The notes beneath the pieces were generated by a model. The model saw nothing but the letters and a program-made list of their open reading frames with translations, was not told where the DNA came from and did not search any database. Positions 18,595 through 28,897 of a stretch of 64,000 nucleotides of DNA are shown piece after piece. How positions within the stretch are numbered: position 1 is the first letter of the stretch; every line of letters begins with the position of its first letter. The translations under genes and the position numbers were made by a program. This DNA is from an uncultured Paracoccaceae bacterium (lineage in GTDB: Bacteria; Pseudomonadota; Alphaproteobacteria; Rhodobacterales; Rhodobacteraceae). The stretch spans positions 60,393-124,392 of the forward strand of contig CANLQO010000006.1 of the NCBI GenBank assembly GCA_947493335.1, given 5' to 3'.

Positions 18595-20064
18595 TTATTC
18601 CGACCCCAACATAAAGCAGGTCGTGCCACGGGCCTGAAGCCTGCGGCAGGCCAGATCGGCCCCGTCGCGGGTCAGCCCCATAAAGTTGGCATCAAACCCG
18701 CCAGAGCGCTGCACCACGCGACGCAGCGCACCATCCAGCGATGACATCTCATTCAATGCGACTTTCAGCAGCACACGCTCCGCCTCATAGCGAGAGGCGT
18801 AGCGGCCCACGTTCACGCCCCAATGACGCCCGCCAGATGTCGAGATACGGGTCACGATTTCGGGTTGCGGGGCAGGGCTGGGCAGGATTGCGGCAGGCCG
18901 GGCAACAGGCGTTGCGGCGGCCAGCGTGACCTCTTCTGCAGGGCGGGCCTGAGGGGCGAGGGCTGACGTCTGTACCGCTTCTTCCAGAACAGAAGTGATT
19001 GCATCTGCATCAATGGAATCGGCGACGACCGAATTGATCAGATCGTCTACCGTGGCGGTCAGTACCGGATCAGGTTCATGCACCGGGCGGCTGACCGGGC
19101 GCAAACTTGTGCGCACCATGCCCGTCACACGGATCGTCTTTCCTGCGCCGCCGTTGGTCGCTGGCGTGCTGTTGCCCGCAACAAGCTCTTGCGACGGCTC
19201 CGGTGCGGCGGGGGCTTCCGGCCGGCGGATCGTGGCGGAATTCGGTGCCCTAGCAAAGCCAAGGTCCATCAGTTCGGTGATCTTGGCATTCCGCGTGGCG
19301 GTCGAACGCCCACCGAAAACCGTCGCGATGACACGTTGCTGGCCCCGCTGGGCAGAGGCCACAAGGTTGAACCCGGCCGCGCGCGTATACCCGGTTTTGA
19401 TCCCGTCCGCGCCCTTGTAGGCATTCAGCCAGCGGGTGTTGGTATGCGACACCCGTTTGATCCCGGCATCAGCAGTGCGGCGGGAAAAGAGATTATAATA
19501 CTGAGGGAAATCATAGATCACGTGACGTCCAAGAACCGTCATATCCCGCGCTGTCGACAGGTGGCCATTCTGGGTCAGGCCGTGGGCGTTGTGGAAGGTC
19601 GTGTTACGCATCCCCATCGCCCGTGCGGTGCGGTTCATCCGTGTTGCAAAAGCGCTTTCAGAGCCCGAGATCGCCTCGCCAATCGCGGTGGCTGCGTCAT
19701 TTGCGGATTTCACTGCCGCCGCCCGCAAAAGATAACGCAGTTTGATCTTCTGGCCCTGACGCAGCCCCAGTTTCGACGGCGGCTCAGACGCGGCAAGTGC
19801 GCTGATCGTCACTTCGGTATCCAGGGTGATCTCACCCCGTTGGATCGCCTGAAACGCGATATAAAGCGTCATCATCTTAGTGAGCGATGCCGGATGCAAT
19901 CGGGTGTCGGCATTGCGAGAATGCAGCACCTCGCCGGTGCGGGCATCCATCACCATGGCCGCATAAGGCGCGGCCACGGACCCTAGCGGCGCCAATGCAA
20001 ACGCGATTACAAAAACGGTAAAAAATAGCCCACGGAGGGCCTGAAATCCCGGACGACTTGCCAC
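18595..20064 (-). CDS. D-alanyl-D-alanine carboxypeptidase (penicillin-binding protein 5/6 family) with C-terminal SPOR-like region
   Basis: SLTKMMT (SxxK), KSANDAATAIGE, KTGYTRAAG; C-terminal WGVNVGRYASRYEAERVLLKVA. Confidence 0.88.
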   Translation of the reverse strand: MASRPGFQALRGLFFTVFVIAFALAPLGSVAAPYAAMVMDARTGEVLHSRNADTRLHPASLTKMMTLYIAFQAIQRGEITLDTEVTISALAASEPPSKLGLRQGQKIKLRYLLRAAAVKSANDAATAIGEAISGSESAFATRMNRTARAMGMRNTTFHNAHGLTQNGHLSTARDMTVLGRHVIYDFPQYYNLFSRRTADAGIKRVSHTNTRWLNAYKGADGIKTGYTRAAGFNLVASAQRGQQRVIATVFGGRSTATRNAKITELMDLGFARAPNSATIRRPEAPAAPEPSQELVAGNSTPATNGGAGKTIRVTGMVRTSLRPVSRPVHEPDPVLTATVDDLINSVVADSIDADAITSVLEEAVQTSALAPQARPAEEVTLAAATPVARPAAILPSPAPQPEIVTRISTSGGRHWGVNVGRYASRYEAERVLLKVALNEMSSLDGALRRVVQRSGGFDANFMGLTRDGADLACRRLQARGTTCFMLGSE

Positions 20065-20396
20065 GTCGCTTGCCTCTTACACTGCCTCGATAGCCCCGAA
20101 TTTTTCCGGTGGCCTTTATTGATTGTTTGCAGGCTAACACAGGCGATGGTGTCGCGAAAACACCTTATTTTCAAAGCTCTGTGGTGTGTTCTTGTTGCAC
20201 ATCCACTTTATCTGGGGGTGGGGCGCGGCCGATTTACTAGATACGGGGGGTGCCAGGGGTGTCGCGGGCCGCAGCCTTTCGGTGACGCACTGTTGTTGCC
20301 CTCCCGACGGCCCCACAAAGACAGGGGGTTTTCACAGCCGGTCCCTGCTCTATATAAGCATCTCTATTGGGAAATGGATCGGGACGCGACGCGCGG

Positions 20397-20738
20397 ATGC
20401 TGACAGAGTTTCATATGATGGCTGCGGATCAGGGCGATGATGACGGTGACGTCAGTGTCGTGCTTGAGACGAAGACCAAGACGAAACGCCCTCCGCTTTA
20501 TAAGGTGCTGATCCTGAACGATGATTTCACGCCAATGGAATTTGTAGTGATGGTGCTGGAACGGTTCTTTGGCATGACCCATGCGCAGGCATTTGACCTG
20601 ATGTTGACCGTCCACAAAAAAGGCGTCGCCGTCGTTGGTGTCTACAGCCACGAGATCGCCGAGACAAAGGTCGCGCAGGTGATGGATTTTGCACAGCGTC
20701 ACCAACACCCCCTGCAATGCACGATGGAGAAGGAATAG
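20397..20738 (+). CDS. clpS: ATP-dependent Clp protease adaptor ClpS
   Basis: [83 protein letters not shown]. Confidence 0.95.
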   Translation: MLTEFHMMAADQGDDDGDVSVVLETKTKTKRPPLYKVLILNDDFTPMEFVVMVLERFFGMTHAQAFDLMLTVHKKGVAVVGVYSHEIAETKVAQVMDFAQRHQHPLQCTMEKE

Positions 20739-20759
20739 CGCGCGCGCTGTTCCCAACTG

Positions 20760-21734
20760 ATGGCTTCAACTTCTCGTTTGCGCACCGCCCTTGATGATGG
20801 GCTGCTTTCGCTGCCTGATGGACCTGTCGTCGTCATGCGGCCATCGCCGACCTATGACCTGGGTGCACTCAACGAGCATGATGCACAAATCGAGCACAGC
20901 CTGTACACAGACCGTCAGCAATTCGTGCATGCGGGATACACAATCTGTGATGACATATCGTCGGCACGCACAGCCATTGTTGTCGTGCCGCGTTCCAAGG
21001 CCTTGGCCCGCGCAATGGTGGCAAAGGCTGCTGCAAATGCCGATCTGATTGTGATCGACGGTGCAAAAACCGACGGCATCGACAGTCTGTGGACCGCGAC
21101 GCGCAAGATCCTTGGTCCGCTGCCAAGTGTGGCGAAAGATCACGGCCGGATTTTCTGGTTCGGCAAGACCGACGCATTTGCCGATTGGGCCGCGCCGCCC
21201 CCTGCCAAAGGTCCTCATGGGTTTTTCACGACGGCGGGGGTCTTTTCCGATGGCGGTATCGACAAGGGCTCGGCCCTTTTGGCGGCGGCGTTGCCCACGA
21301 AACTGCCCAAGCGGATTGCCGACCTTGGCGCGGGCTGGGGCTATTTGTCGGACGCCGTTTTGCAACGCGAAGGGGTCGAGTCGCTCAGTCTGATCGAAGC
21401 AGAAAAGCTGGCGCTGGATTGTGCGCGGCTGAATATCGCCGACCCGCGCGCGCAATTTCACTGGGATGATGCCACTGTGTTCCAACCTGATGCTGCGTTT
21501 GACGGGGTCGTCATGAATCCGCCGTTTCATGTGGGTCGTAAAGGAGATACCGGGCTTGGACAGGCCTTTATCACTGCGGCTGCGCGCATGCTGACCCCGC
21601 AGGGCAAGCTTTGGATGGTTGCAAACCGACACCTGCCGTATGAGGCAACGCTGCGCGACGCCTTCCGCCATGTCGAAGAACTGCCGGGTTCAGGCGGTTT
21701 CAAACTTTTTCACGCCACACGCCCGCAGCGCTGA
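20760..21734 (+). CDS. Class I SAM-dependent methyltransferase, RsmC-like
   Basis: C-terminal GVFSDGGIDKGSALLAAALPTKLPKRIADLGAGWGYLSDAVL...FDGVVMNPPFHVGRKGDTGLGQAFI (NPPF motif). Confidence 0.85.
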   Translation: MASTSRLRTALDDGLLSLPDGPVVVMRPSPTYDLGALNEHDAQIEHSLYTDRQQFVHAGYTICDDISSARTAIVVVPRSKALARAMVAKAAANADLIVIDGAKTDGIDSLWTATRKILGPLPSVAKDHGRIFWFGKTDAFADWAAPPPAKGPHGFFTTAGVFSDGGIDKGSALLAAALPTKLPKRIADLGAGWGYLSDAVLQREGVESLSLIEAEKLALDCARLNIADPRAQFHWDDATVFQPDAAFDGVVMNPPFHVGRKGDTGLGQAFITAAARMLTPQGKLWMVANRHLPYEATLRDAFRHVEELPGSGGFKLFHATRPQR

Positions 21735-21771
21735 TATAACGCGCGCGGGAGAGACGAACGGGAGTACGTCG

Positions 21772-22578
21772 ATGTCATTTTCCATTGCGGGCAAGACCGC
21801 CATTGTGACCGGGGCCGCCAACGGCGTGGGTCTGGCCATCGGGCGACACTTTCTGGCGGGCGGTGCGAACGTCATGTTCGCCGATATGGACGAAGAGACA
21901 CTGTTGCGCGAAATGGGCGAGGATGCCGCCGAAGAAGGCCAAGCCCGGATTTTCGCCGGTGATTTGCGCAAAAAGCTGACAATCGCCAACTTGCTGTCTG
22001 CAACGGTGGATGCGTTTGACCGGGTCGATATTCTGGTTAACGCAGCGCGTCAGGTGCTTGAGACGGATGCGCTGGACCCTGACGATACGAGCATGGAAGA
22101 GCTGTTGCAGCAGAACTTGCTGGCGGGTTTAAGGCTTAGCCAAGCCACGGCCCGGCGGATGATCAAACTGGCCAAGGATGATGAAACCGAGGGCCCGATT
22201 GGGTCGATTGTCAATATCAGTTCAATTGCCGCGCGGCGGACACACCCAAACCTCTTGGCCTATTCTGTCAGCAATGCCGCCCTTGATCAGATGACCCGAT
22301 CACTGGCCGTTGCACTCGCGTCAGAGCGGATCAGGGTCAACGCCGTGGCCTTTGGGTCAGTGATGAGTGCCAGCCTCAAGGGATCGCTGCGCGAAGACGA
22401 TGACATGCGCGACGCGATTGTGGATAACACACCGCTTCAACGGATTGCTGGCCCCAGTGAAGTGTCCGACGCGGTGCAGTATCTGGCCTCTGACGCGGCA
22501 GGCTTTGTCACCGGTCAGATTATCACCGTCGATGGGGGGCGCACATTGATTGACCCCGCCGCAGTCTCTGCGCACTGA
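21772..22578 (+). CDS. SDR family oxidoreductase
   Basis: GKTAIVTGAANGVGLAIGRHFLAGGANV; S..Y..SNAAL active-site region; C-terminal FVTGQIITVDGGRTL. Confidence 0.9.
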   Translation: MSFSIAGKTAIVTGAANGVGLAIGRHFLAGGANVMFADMDEETLLREMGEDAAEEGQARIFAGDLRKKLTIANLLSATVDAFDRVDILVNAARQVLETDALDPDDTSMEELLQQNLLAGLRLSQATARRMIKLAKDDETEGPIGSIVNISSIAARRTHPNLLAYSVSNAALDQMTRSLAVALASERIRVNAVAFGSVMSASLKGSLREDDDMRDAIVDNTPLQRIAGPSEVSDAVQYLASDAAGFVTGQIITVDGGRTLIDPAAVSAH

Positions 22579-22965
22579 TCATTCAGGATAAAGTGCGCGA
22601 CATTGGGCCACGCCAGCCTCTGTCGCGCGGGCCAGACGGTCGCGTTGCTGGATCAAAGAGGCAAGCTTGGCCCGCTCCGCATTCAGATCAAGGGCCACGG
22701 GCACCTGCACCTTGTCGACCCGGACTTTTTCACAGCGCGTCACAACAGTTTCACCGCTTTCGGTTTCGCCCCGACAGAAAGATCTGACCTCACGCACCCG
22801 CTCTTCGGTGCGCAGACCGAAACCCCGGTTGATGTTGGCTTGCGTTTGATCGATCAGGCTGGCGTTGATCCGGGCCTCGCGCGTGACCTTGCCAAGGCAT
22901 TGTTCCTGGGGCGTCGCGCAAGCGGTCACAGCAAGAACGGGCAAAAGAAGGATCAAGGGGCGCAT
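22579..22965 (-). CDS. Hypothetical lipoprotein/secreted protein
   Basis: MRPLILLLPVLAVTACATPQEQC lipobox-like signal peptide. Confidence 0.6.
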   Translation of the reverse strand: MRPLILLLPVLAVTACATPQEQCLGKVTREARINASLIDQTQANINRGFGLRTEERVREVRSFCRGETESGETVVTRCEKVRVDKVQVPVALDLNAERAKLASLIQQRDRLARATEAGVAQCRALYPE

Positions 22966-23055
22966 CGCAATCTCCGATGTTGATCTGGGACAAAGTTTCT
23001 GGTCGGTTGTGCGCTAGGGTGCAGAACATGAGATGTTATGCAATAGCAGTAGGAT

Positions 23056-23955
23056 ATGACGGCGATGACAGGCGGAATGGAGCAGGAAAAGGCACAGGCG
23101 GCGGCTTGGTTTGAGGCGCTGCGCGACGAGATTGTCGCGGCCTTTGAAGGGCTCGAAGAGACGCAGACGACCGGGGCGATGGCAGGCTTGGCCGCCGGGC
23201 GATTTGAGCGCACAGAAACCAAACGCACGGCTGATGACGGGTCTGATGCTGGCGGTGGCGTGATGAGTGTGATGCGTGGCGGGCGGGTGTTTGAGAAAGT
23301 TGGGGTGAATACATCAACCGTCTATGGAAAGCTGGGCGCGGCGGCGCAAAAGGCGATGGCGGCGCGCGGTGTTCCGGGAATGGAAGACGACCCACGTTTC
23401 TGGGCCTCTGGCATTTCGCTGGTGGCTCATATGCAAAATCCTCATACGCCGTCGGTTCATATGAACACACGCATGTTCTGGACCCCGCATGCCTGGTGGT
23501 TTGGTGGCGGGTCTGATCTGAACCCCTGCATTGAATACGCAGAAGACACGGCCCATTTTCACGCCACGCAACAGGCGCATCTGGACCCACACGGCGCAGA
23601 GATTTATCCCAAACTCAAGGACTGGGCCGACGAATACTTCTTTGTCCCGCACAGGGGACGGGCACGTGGCGTCGGCGGGATTTTCATGGACGACCATTGT
23701 ACCGGCGATTGGGCCAAGGATTTTGCACTGACGCAAGATATTGGACGGGCATTCCTGCCTGCCTATGTGCCATTGGTCGAAAAGCGGCGGGTGCAGGATT
23801 GGTCAGAGGCCGACAAGGACACCCAGCTTGTGCATCGCGGGCTTTATGCAGAATACAACCTTGTCTATGACCGTGGCACCAAGTTCGGTCTGACAACAGG
23901 GCACGATGCCAACGCCGTTTTGATGAGCCTACCGCCCCTGGCAAAGTGGGTTTGA
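23056..23955 (+). CDS. hemF: Oxygen-dependent coproporphyrinogen III oxidase
   Basis: FWASGISLVAHMQNPHTPSVHMNTRMF...WWFGGGSDLNPCIEY...LYAEYNLVYDRGTKFGLTTGHDANAVLMSLPPLAKW. Confidence 0.97.
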   Translation: MTAMTGGMEQEKAQAAAWFEALRDEIVAAFEGLEETQTTGAMAGLAAGRFERTETKRTADDGSDAGGGVMSVMRGGRVFEKVGVNTSTVYGKLGAAAQKAMAARGVPGMEDDPRFWASGISLVAHMQNPHTPSVHMNTRMFWTPHAWWFGGGSDLNPCIEYAEDTAHFHATQQAHLDPHGAEIYPKLKDWADEYFFVPHRGRARGVGGIFMDDHCTGDWAKDFALTQDIGRAFLPAYVPLVEKRRVQDWSEADKDTQLVHRGLYAEYNLVYDRGTKFGLTTGHDANAVLMSLPPLAKWV

Positions 23956-24090
23956 GACAAAGGCGCGCGCAAAGCGCGCACGACATTCTGGTGCTGGCTG
24001 CCAAGGCCGGCCCTTTTGACGGGCGTGGCGCAGGCTGAGGGGCTGCCTCCGGCGGGCAAATTTTCATTCAAAAGAAAGAATGTGCTGCCG

Positions 24091-25122
24091 TTAGCCGCTG
24101 TTGCGCACGGTCTCGATCATCAGTGCGACGTTGTCGGGATTGGCGTCAGGCGTGATGCCGTGGCCGAGGTTGAAAATATGCGGACCATTGCGGAAGGCAT
24201 CGACGATGCGACGGGTTTCGTCGATCAGTTCTTGCCCGCCGGTGACCATATGCGATGAAGCCAGATTGCCCTGCACGCAGCCCTGGCTTTGCACGTTGGC
24301 GGCGGCCCATTCGGCGGTGACACCGTCATCGAGTGCGATGCAGTCGGCACCTGTTGCGGCATGGGTGCCCACGTATTTGTCGCCTGCACCGCGCGGAAAA
24401 GCGATGACGGGGATGTCGGGGTGACGGGCCTTGAGTGCCAGCACGATTTTGGCGGTGGGGCGAAGCGCGAAATCGACAAAGTCCTGCGCCTGCAAAGATC
24501 CGGCCCAGCTATCGAAAATCTTGACGACTTCCGCCCCGGCCGTGATCTGATGCGAGAGGTAGTCGATTGTTGCGTCAGTGATGATGTCGATCAGGCCTTC
24601 AAAAACCGCGCGGTTCTCGGCCTTGAGCGCATGTGCCGGTCCCTGATCGGGTGTGCCGCGCCCGGCGATCATGTAGGTTGCCACCGTCCAGGGGGCACCT
24701 GCAAAGCCAATCAGCGTCGTTTCCTTGGGCAGTTCTGCAGATAGAATTTTGACCGTTTCATAGATCGGGTTCAGGGTCTCATGAATGTCCGATTTGGGCT
24801 TGAGCGCGTCCAACTCAGCCTGCGTTGTGATGGTTGACAGGCGTGGACCTTCACCGGTGACAAACCACAAATCCGCGCCAAGGGCCTGCGGCAAAAGCAG
24901 GATGTCGGCAAAGAGAATAGCGGCGTCAAATCCATAGCGTCGGATCGGTTGCAAAGTCACCTCGGCCGCGAGATCAGGGTTATAGCACAAAGAAAGGAAA
25001 TCACCGGCCTCGCCCCGGGTTGCGCGGTATTCCGGCAAATAGCGACCGGCCTGCCGCATCATCCAGATGGGCGGCGTGGGAAGCGTTTCACCAGCAAGGG
25101 CGCGCAGGATCGTCTTGGTCAT
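24091..25122 (-). CDS. hemE: Uroporphyrinogen decarboxylase
   Basis: [20 protein letters not shown]...[14 protein letters not shown]...[16 protein letters not shown]. Confidence 0.97.
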   Translation of the reverse strand: MTKTILRALAGETLPTPPIWMMRQAGRYLPEYRATRGEAGDFLSLCYNPDLAAEVTLQPIRRYGFDAAILFADILLLPQALGADLWFVTGEGPRLSTITTQAELDALKPKSDIHETLNPIYETVKILSAELPKETTLIGFAGAPWTVATYMIAGRGTPDQGPAHALKAENRAVFEGLIDIITDATIDYLSHQITAGAEVVKIFDSWAGSLQAQDFVDFALRPTAKIVLALKARHPDIPVIAFPRGAGDKYVGTHAATGADCIALDDGVTAEWAAANVQSQGCVQGNLASSHMVTGGQELIDETRRIVDAFRNGPHIFNLGHGITPDANPDNVALMIETVRNSG

Positions 25123-25170
25123 CTGTCATCCTTTGTATCGTCTCCCCGTGGTCGCAACGGATTGTGCCGT

Positions 25171-25188
25171 TGTCAACCCAAGTTGACA
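25171..25188. promoter_or_regulatory. Candidate PpsR/CrtJ-type operator TGT-N12-ACA between hemE and hemC
   Basis: TGTCAAC-CCAA-GTTGACA, perfect 7-bp arms. Confidence 0.5.
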
Positions 25189-25205
25189 TGTCTAAGAATT
25201 GGGTC

Positions 25206-26141
25206 ATGACACTGGATTTGCCAACACCCGCCACCACTTTTCGCATCGGAACCCGAGGGTCGCCGCTCGCTTTGGCGCAGGCGCACGAGACCCGCGCGCG
25301 TCTTGCCAAGGCATTTGAATTGCCGTTTGAAGCATTTGAAATCGTGGTGATCAAGGTCACAGGCGATCAGATTCTGGACAAGCCGTTGCGCGAAATCGAT
25401 GGCAAGGGTCTCTTCACACGTGAGATTGAAGAGGCGCTTTTGGCGGACGAAATTGATATCGCGGTGCATTCAACCAAGGACATGCCGGTGGCCCAGCCTG
25501 ACGGCCTTGTGATGGAGACGTTCTTGCCGCGCGAGGATGTGCGGGACGCCTTTGTTTCTTTGAAATACAAGGGCTTGGCTGAGATGCCAGAGGGCGCGGT
25601 GGTCGGTACGTCCAGCACGCGGCGGCGGGCGCAATTGGCGGCGAAATTCCCGCATCTGCAGGTGGTCGAATTTCGCGGGAATGTGCAAACCCGGCTAGGT
25701 AAGCTGGACAGTGGCGTGGCAGATGCGACGTTTCTGGCCACCGCGGGGCTCAAGCGGTTAGGTATGGACGAAGTGCCCTATCACCCGATTGAGGTGACAG
25801 AGATGTTGCCTGCGATTGCGCAGGGTGCGATTGGGATCGAGCGCCGCCAAGATGACATGCGCGTGGCCGAGATGCTTGAGGCCATTCACCATGCCCCAAC
25901 CGGCCAAAGGCTTGCCGCAGAGCGGGCGCTTTTGGCGGGGCTTGACGGGTCTTGCGAGACGCCTATCGGGGGACTTGCAGAACTTGGCCCGCATGGGATG
26001 CGCCTGCGCGGGGAAATCCTGCGCCACGACGGTTCAGAGGTGTTGACCGGCGACACCGAAGGTGCGGTCGAGGATGGCGCAGAGATGGGCCGTGCGATGG
26101 CGGCCGACCTGTTGGGCCGTGCGGGATCGGGGTTCTTTTAG
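25206..26141 (+). CDS. hemC: Hydroxymethylbilane synthase
   Basis: FRIGTRGSPLALAQAHETRARL...GLFTREIEEALLADEIDIAVHSTKDMP...GTSSTRRRAQLAAKFPHLQVVEFRGNVQTRLGKLDSG. Confidence 0.97.
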   Translation: MTLDLPTPATTFRIGTRGSPLALAQAHETRARLAKAFELPFEAFEIVVIKVTGDQILDKPLREIDGKGLFTREIEEALLADEIDIAVHSTKDMPVAQPDGLVMETFLPREDVRDAFVSLKYKGLAEMPEGAVVGTSSTRRRAQLAAKFPHLQVVEFRGNVQTRLGKLDSGVADATFLATAGLKRLGMDEVPYHPIEVTEMLPAIAQGAIGIERRQDDMRVAEMLEAIHHAPTGQRLAAERALLAGLDGSCETPIGGLAELGPHGMRLRGEILRHDGSEVLTGDTEGAVEDGAEMGRAMAADLLGRAGSGFF

Positions 26142-27547
26142 TCGGCGCCCGGAAAGACCTTACCCGGATTCAACAGTCCCTGCGGATCAAGTGCTGCTTT
26201 GATCGCGCCCATCGTGGCAAGAGCCGTGGGGTTCTTGCGCCGGGCCATGGAGCCGAGTTTTGATTTGCCAACGCCGTGTTCGGCACTGAATGACCCGCGC
26301 AATTCAACCACGACATCTTCGACCATTTCGCGGATCGCATCCTTGAGCTGGGGATCATCGCGGGTCGGATAGGCGGTATAGTGAATGTTGCCATCCCCCA
26401 GATGTGCCACGACGAAATCGGTTGCTTCGGGGTCGAGATCGGCAAGGCGGCGCGCGCCTTCTGACAGAAATGCCTCAACATCGGTCAATGCCACGGCAAC
26501 GTCGGTATCCACGTAGGGCCGCTTGTGAAAGGCGATTTCGGCCGCGGATTCGCGCCGGGCCCACATCTCTTCCCTTTGGCTTTCGTTTTGGGCGACCACG
26601 GCATCAAGCAGTGATCCGTCCTCCAACATATTGCCCAGAATGTCGGTCAACAGTTCCTGCACCGGAATGGCACCACTTGCGTCGGGTGTGGCGTCGCGCG
26701 GCGCAATGGCGCCGATTTCGATCAGGATATTGACGTCGTATTGATCCTCGAAAGGGGCGCGTGCCCCCGGAATGCAGGCAAGATGTCCCGCAATAAAGCT
26801 GCGTGGCATGAATTCGAACGCCTCCACCGCGTTTGAGGTCTCTGCTTGCACGCGGTTCAACAGGGTCAGCGCGTCGGGAAGGCTGGGCACGGCGACCATC
26901 GCAGTGGCGTATGCGAGCGGTTTTGGGTGCAGTTTCATCACAGCACGGGTGATGATGCCAAGCGTCCCCTCGGACCCGATCAGCATGTGTTTGAGATTGA
27001 GGCCCGAGTTGTCTTTGTGCAGCTTGCCCATCAGATCCATGATCCGGCCATCCGCCGTCACGACCTCTAAGCCAAGACACAAGTCGCGTGTATTGCCATA
27101 GCGCAGCACATTCGAGCCGCCAGCGTTGGTGGCGAGCACGCCGCCGATCATCGCAGAGCCGCGCGCGCCAAATGTCAGCGGAAAGATCATGTCCTCGGCA
27201 TCCGCTGCATCATGAAGCGCGGAAAGGATGACGCCCGCGCCCACCGTGGCAGTGCGACCCTTGGGATCGATTTCTTCGATGGCGTTCATGCGATCCAGCG
27301 AAAGCATCAACATACCCTCGCCCGATGTGCCACCCGTCAGCCCGGTGTTGCCCGAAACGGGAACAACGGGGCAATTATTGGCAGTGGCGATGGTCATAAT
27401 CCCCGCAACCTCGGCGGTGTTCGCCGGGCGCAGCACCGCAACCGGGTCAGCGCTATAACCACCGGTCCAGTCCGTCAGCCACTTTGCCCGATCTTCGCCC
27501 GTCAGAACGAATTGGTCGCCCAAAAGGCTTTGCAGGTCTTCAATCAT
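26138..27547 (-). CDS. FAD-binding oxidoreductase (D-lactate/2-hydroxyacid dehydrogenase, GlcD-like)
   Basis: VVPVSGNTGLTGGTSGEGMLMLSLDRMNAI...LMGKLHKDNSGLNLKHMLIGSEGTLGIITRAVMKL...FSAEHGVGKSK. Start at MIEDLQ (27547). Confidence 0.9.
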   Translation of the reverse strand: MIEDLQSLLGDQFVLTGEDRAKWLTDWTGGYSADPVAVLRPANTAEVAGIMTIATANNCPVVPVSGNTGLTGGTSGEGMLMLSLDRMNAIEEIDPKGRTATVGAGVILSALHDAADAEDMIFPLTFGARGSAMIGGVLATNAGGSNVLRYGNTRDLCLGLEVVTADGRIMDLMGKLHKDNSGLNLKHMLIGSEGTLGIITRAVMKLHPKPLAYATAMVAVPSLPDALTLLNRVQAETSNAVEAFEFMPRSFIAGHLACIPGARAPFEDQYDVNILIEIGAIAPRDATPDASGAIPVQELLTDILGNMLEDGSLLDAVVAQNESQREEMWARRESAAEIAFHKRPYVDTDVAVALTDVEAFLSEGARRLADLDPEATDFVVAHLGDGNIHYTAYPTRDDPQLKDAIREMVEDVVVELRGSFSAEHGVGKSKLGSMARRKNPTALATMGAIKAALDPQGLLNPGKVFPGAD

Positions 27548-27755
27548 CGTCTTCCTCCGTCTTGGCGGGAGACAAAGCACGGGATCGCAGCGAGGGAAAG
27601 CGCTGGTAGCAGTGTTGAGCAAATTTCCCGACCAACGGTTTAAGACTGTAACATCGGGATGAGAGTTGAACGTACAACACGTGGTACGCGCAGGCGGTCT
27701 GCCGACCATTTGCAGCATCAGGATGCAGTCAGTGTCACCGGAAACAAGGGTGGTG

Positions 27756-27830
<75 letters not shown>

Positions 27831-27881
27831 GAACCACTAGCGGGGGATTAAGGCCCCCCGCGAGAGGTGTCAAACCGAAAT

Positions 27882-28892
27882 TTAGTCGTAGCGAAGTTCC
27901 GTCGCTTTGCCTCGGAATATGTAATAGGCGAGGAACGTATAGGCCGCGATGGTCGGCAGAACGATGCAGGTTCCCAAAAGGATGATCCACAGGCTTTCAG
28001 GCGCGCTGGCGCTTTCGTAGATCGTCATCTTATCAGGGACTACATAGGGGTAAAAGCTGTAGGCCATGCCACTGTAGGCCAGCGTCCACAGAGCCGAAGC
28101 CGTCGCAAAGGGCAACCACGACATCCGGTCATTCAAGAATGGCATCCGCCGGAGCATTGTCCATAGCGCCAGAACCAATGCACCCGAGACAATCGGCAAT
28201 GGTGCCAGCAAGAGGATTTGTGGGAAACTGAACCACTTGTCGAAAATCCGAGGTGAGACATAGGGCGTCGCAAGCGAAATCGCGGCAATCCCCAGCACGA
28301 GCCCCCAAATGCCACCTTTGGCCCAGCCGATCGCTTTGCGCTGCAAATGCTCATCGGTCTTGTAGATCACCCAAGTCGCGCCGATGAAGCTGTAGCCGAC
28401 GGTCAGGAACACCGATGTCAGCAGCGCAAAGGCGAAATGGCCCCAGGTATAATCCAGACCCATGACATACATGCCCAGCATGAACCCCTGCGCCAGCGAC
28501 GTCAGCAGCGAGCCGGTGAAGAACACGTTGTTCCACAAGGGCTTGTAAGGGGCAGGGGCCTTGGCGCGGAACTCGAACGCCACCCCCCGCATGATGAGCC
28601 CGATCAGCATGATCGCGACGGGCAGATAAAGCGCGGTCAAAATCTCACCATGTGCCGCCGGGAAGGCCACAAGCAGCAGGCCCACCGCCAGCACCAGCCA
28701 TGTCTCATTCGCGTCCCAGAACGGCCCGATCGAGGCGATCATGCGGTCCTTCTCGGCGTCATCGGCAAAGGGGAAAAGGACCCCCACGCCAAGGTCATAG
28801 CCATCAAGGATCACATAGATCAGGATCGACAGGCCCATCAGGCCAGCAAAGGTAAAGGGCAGCCATTGAGCCGGATCACCAAAAAGGTCCAT
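27882..28892 (-). CDS. cydB: Cytochrome bd-type/cyanide-insensitive ubiquinol oxidase subunit II
   Basis: FTFAGLMGLSILIYVILDGYDLGVGVLFPF...RDxMI-type GPFWDANETWLVLAVG. Confidence 0.92.
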   Translation of the reverse strand: MDLFGDPAQWLPFTFAGLMGLSILIYVILDGYDLGVGVLFPFADDAEKDRMIASIGPFWDANETWLVLAVGLLLVAFPAAHGEILTALYLPVAIMLIGLIMRGVAFEFRAKAPAPYKPLWNNVFFTGSLLTSLAQGFMLGMYVMGLDYTWGHFAFALLTSVFLTVGYSFIGATWVIYKTDEHLQRKAIGWAKGGIWGLVLGIAAISLATPYVSPRIFDKWFSFPQILLLAPLPIVSGALVLALWTMLRRMPFLNDRMSWLPFATASALWTLAYSGMAYSFYPYVVPDKMTIYESASAPESLWIILLGTCIVLPTIAAYTFLAYYIFRGKATELRYD

Positions 28893-28897
28893 GTTGC

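Noticed and set aside
20877-20950. Possible third copy of the 11-bp phased element, inside the RsmC-like gene (plus strand CACAGACCGTC-AGCAATTCGTG...)
   Set aside because: Similar period and words, but it lies within a coding region that reads through naturally as protein (SLYTDRQQFVHAGYTICDD), and it lacks the GTTAACGACC/TCGTATGCA block. Probably coincidence.
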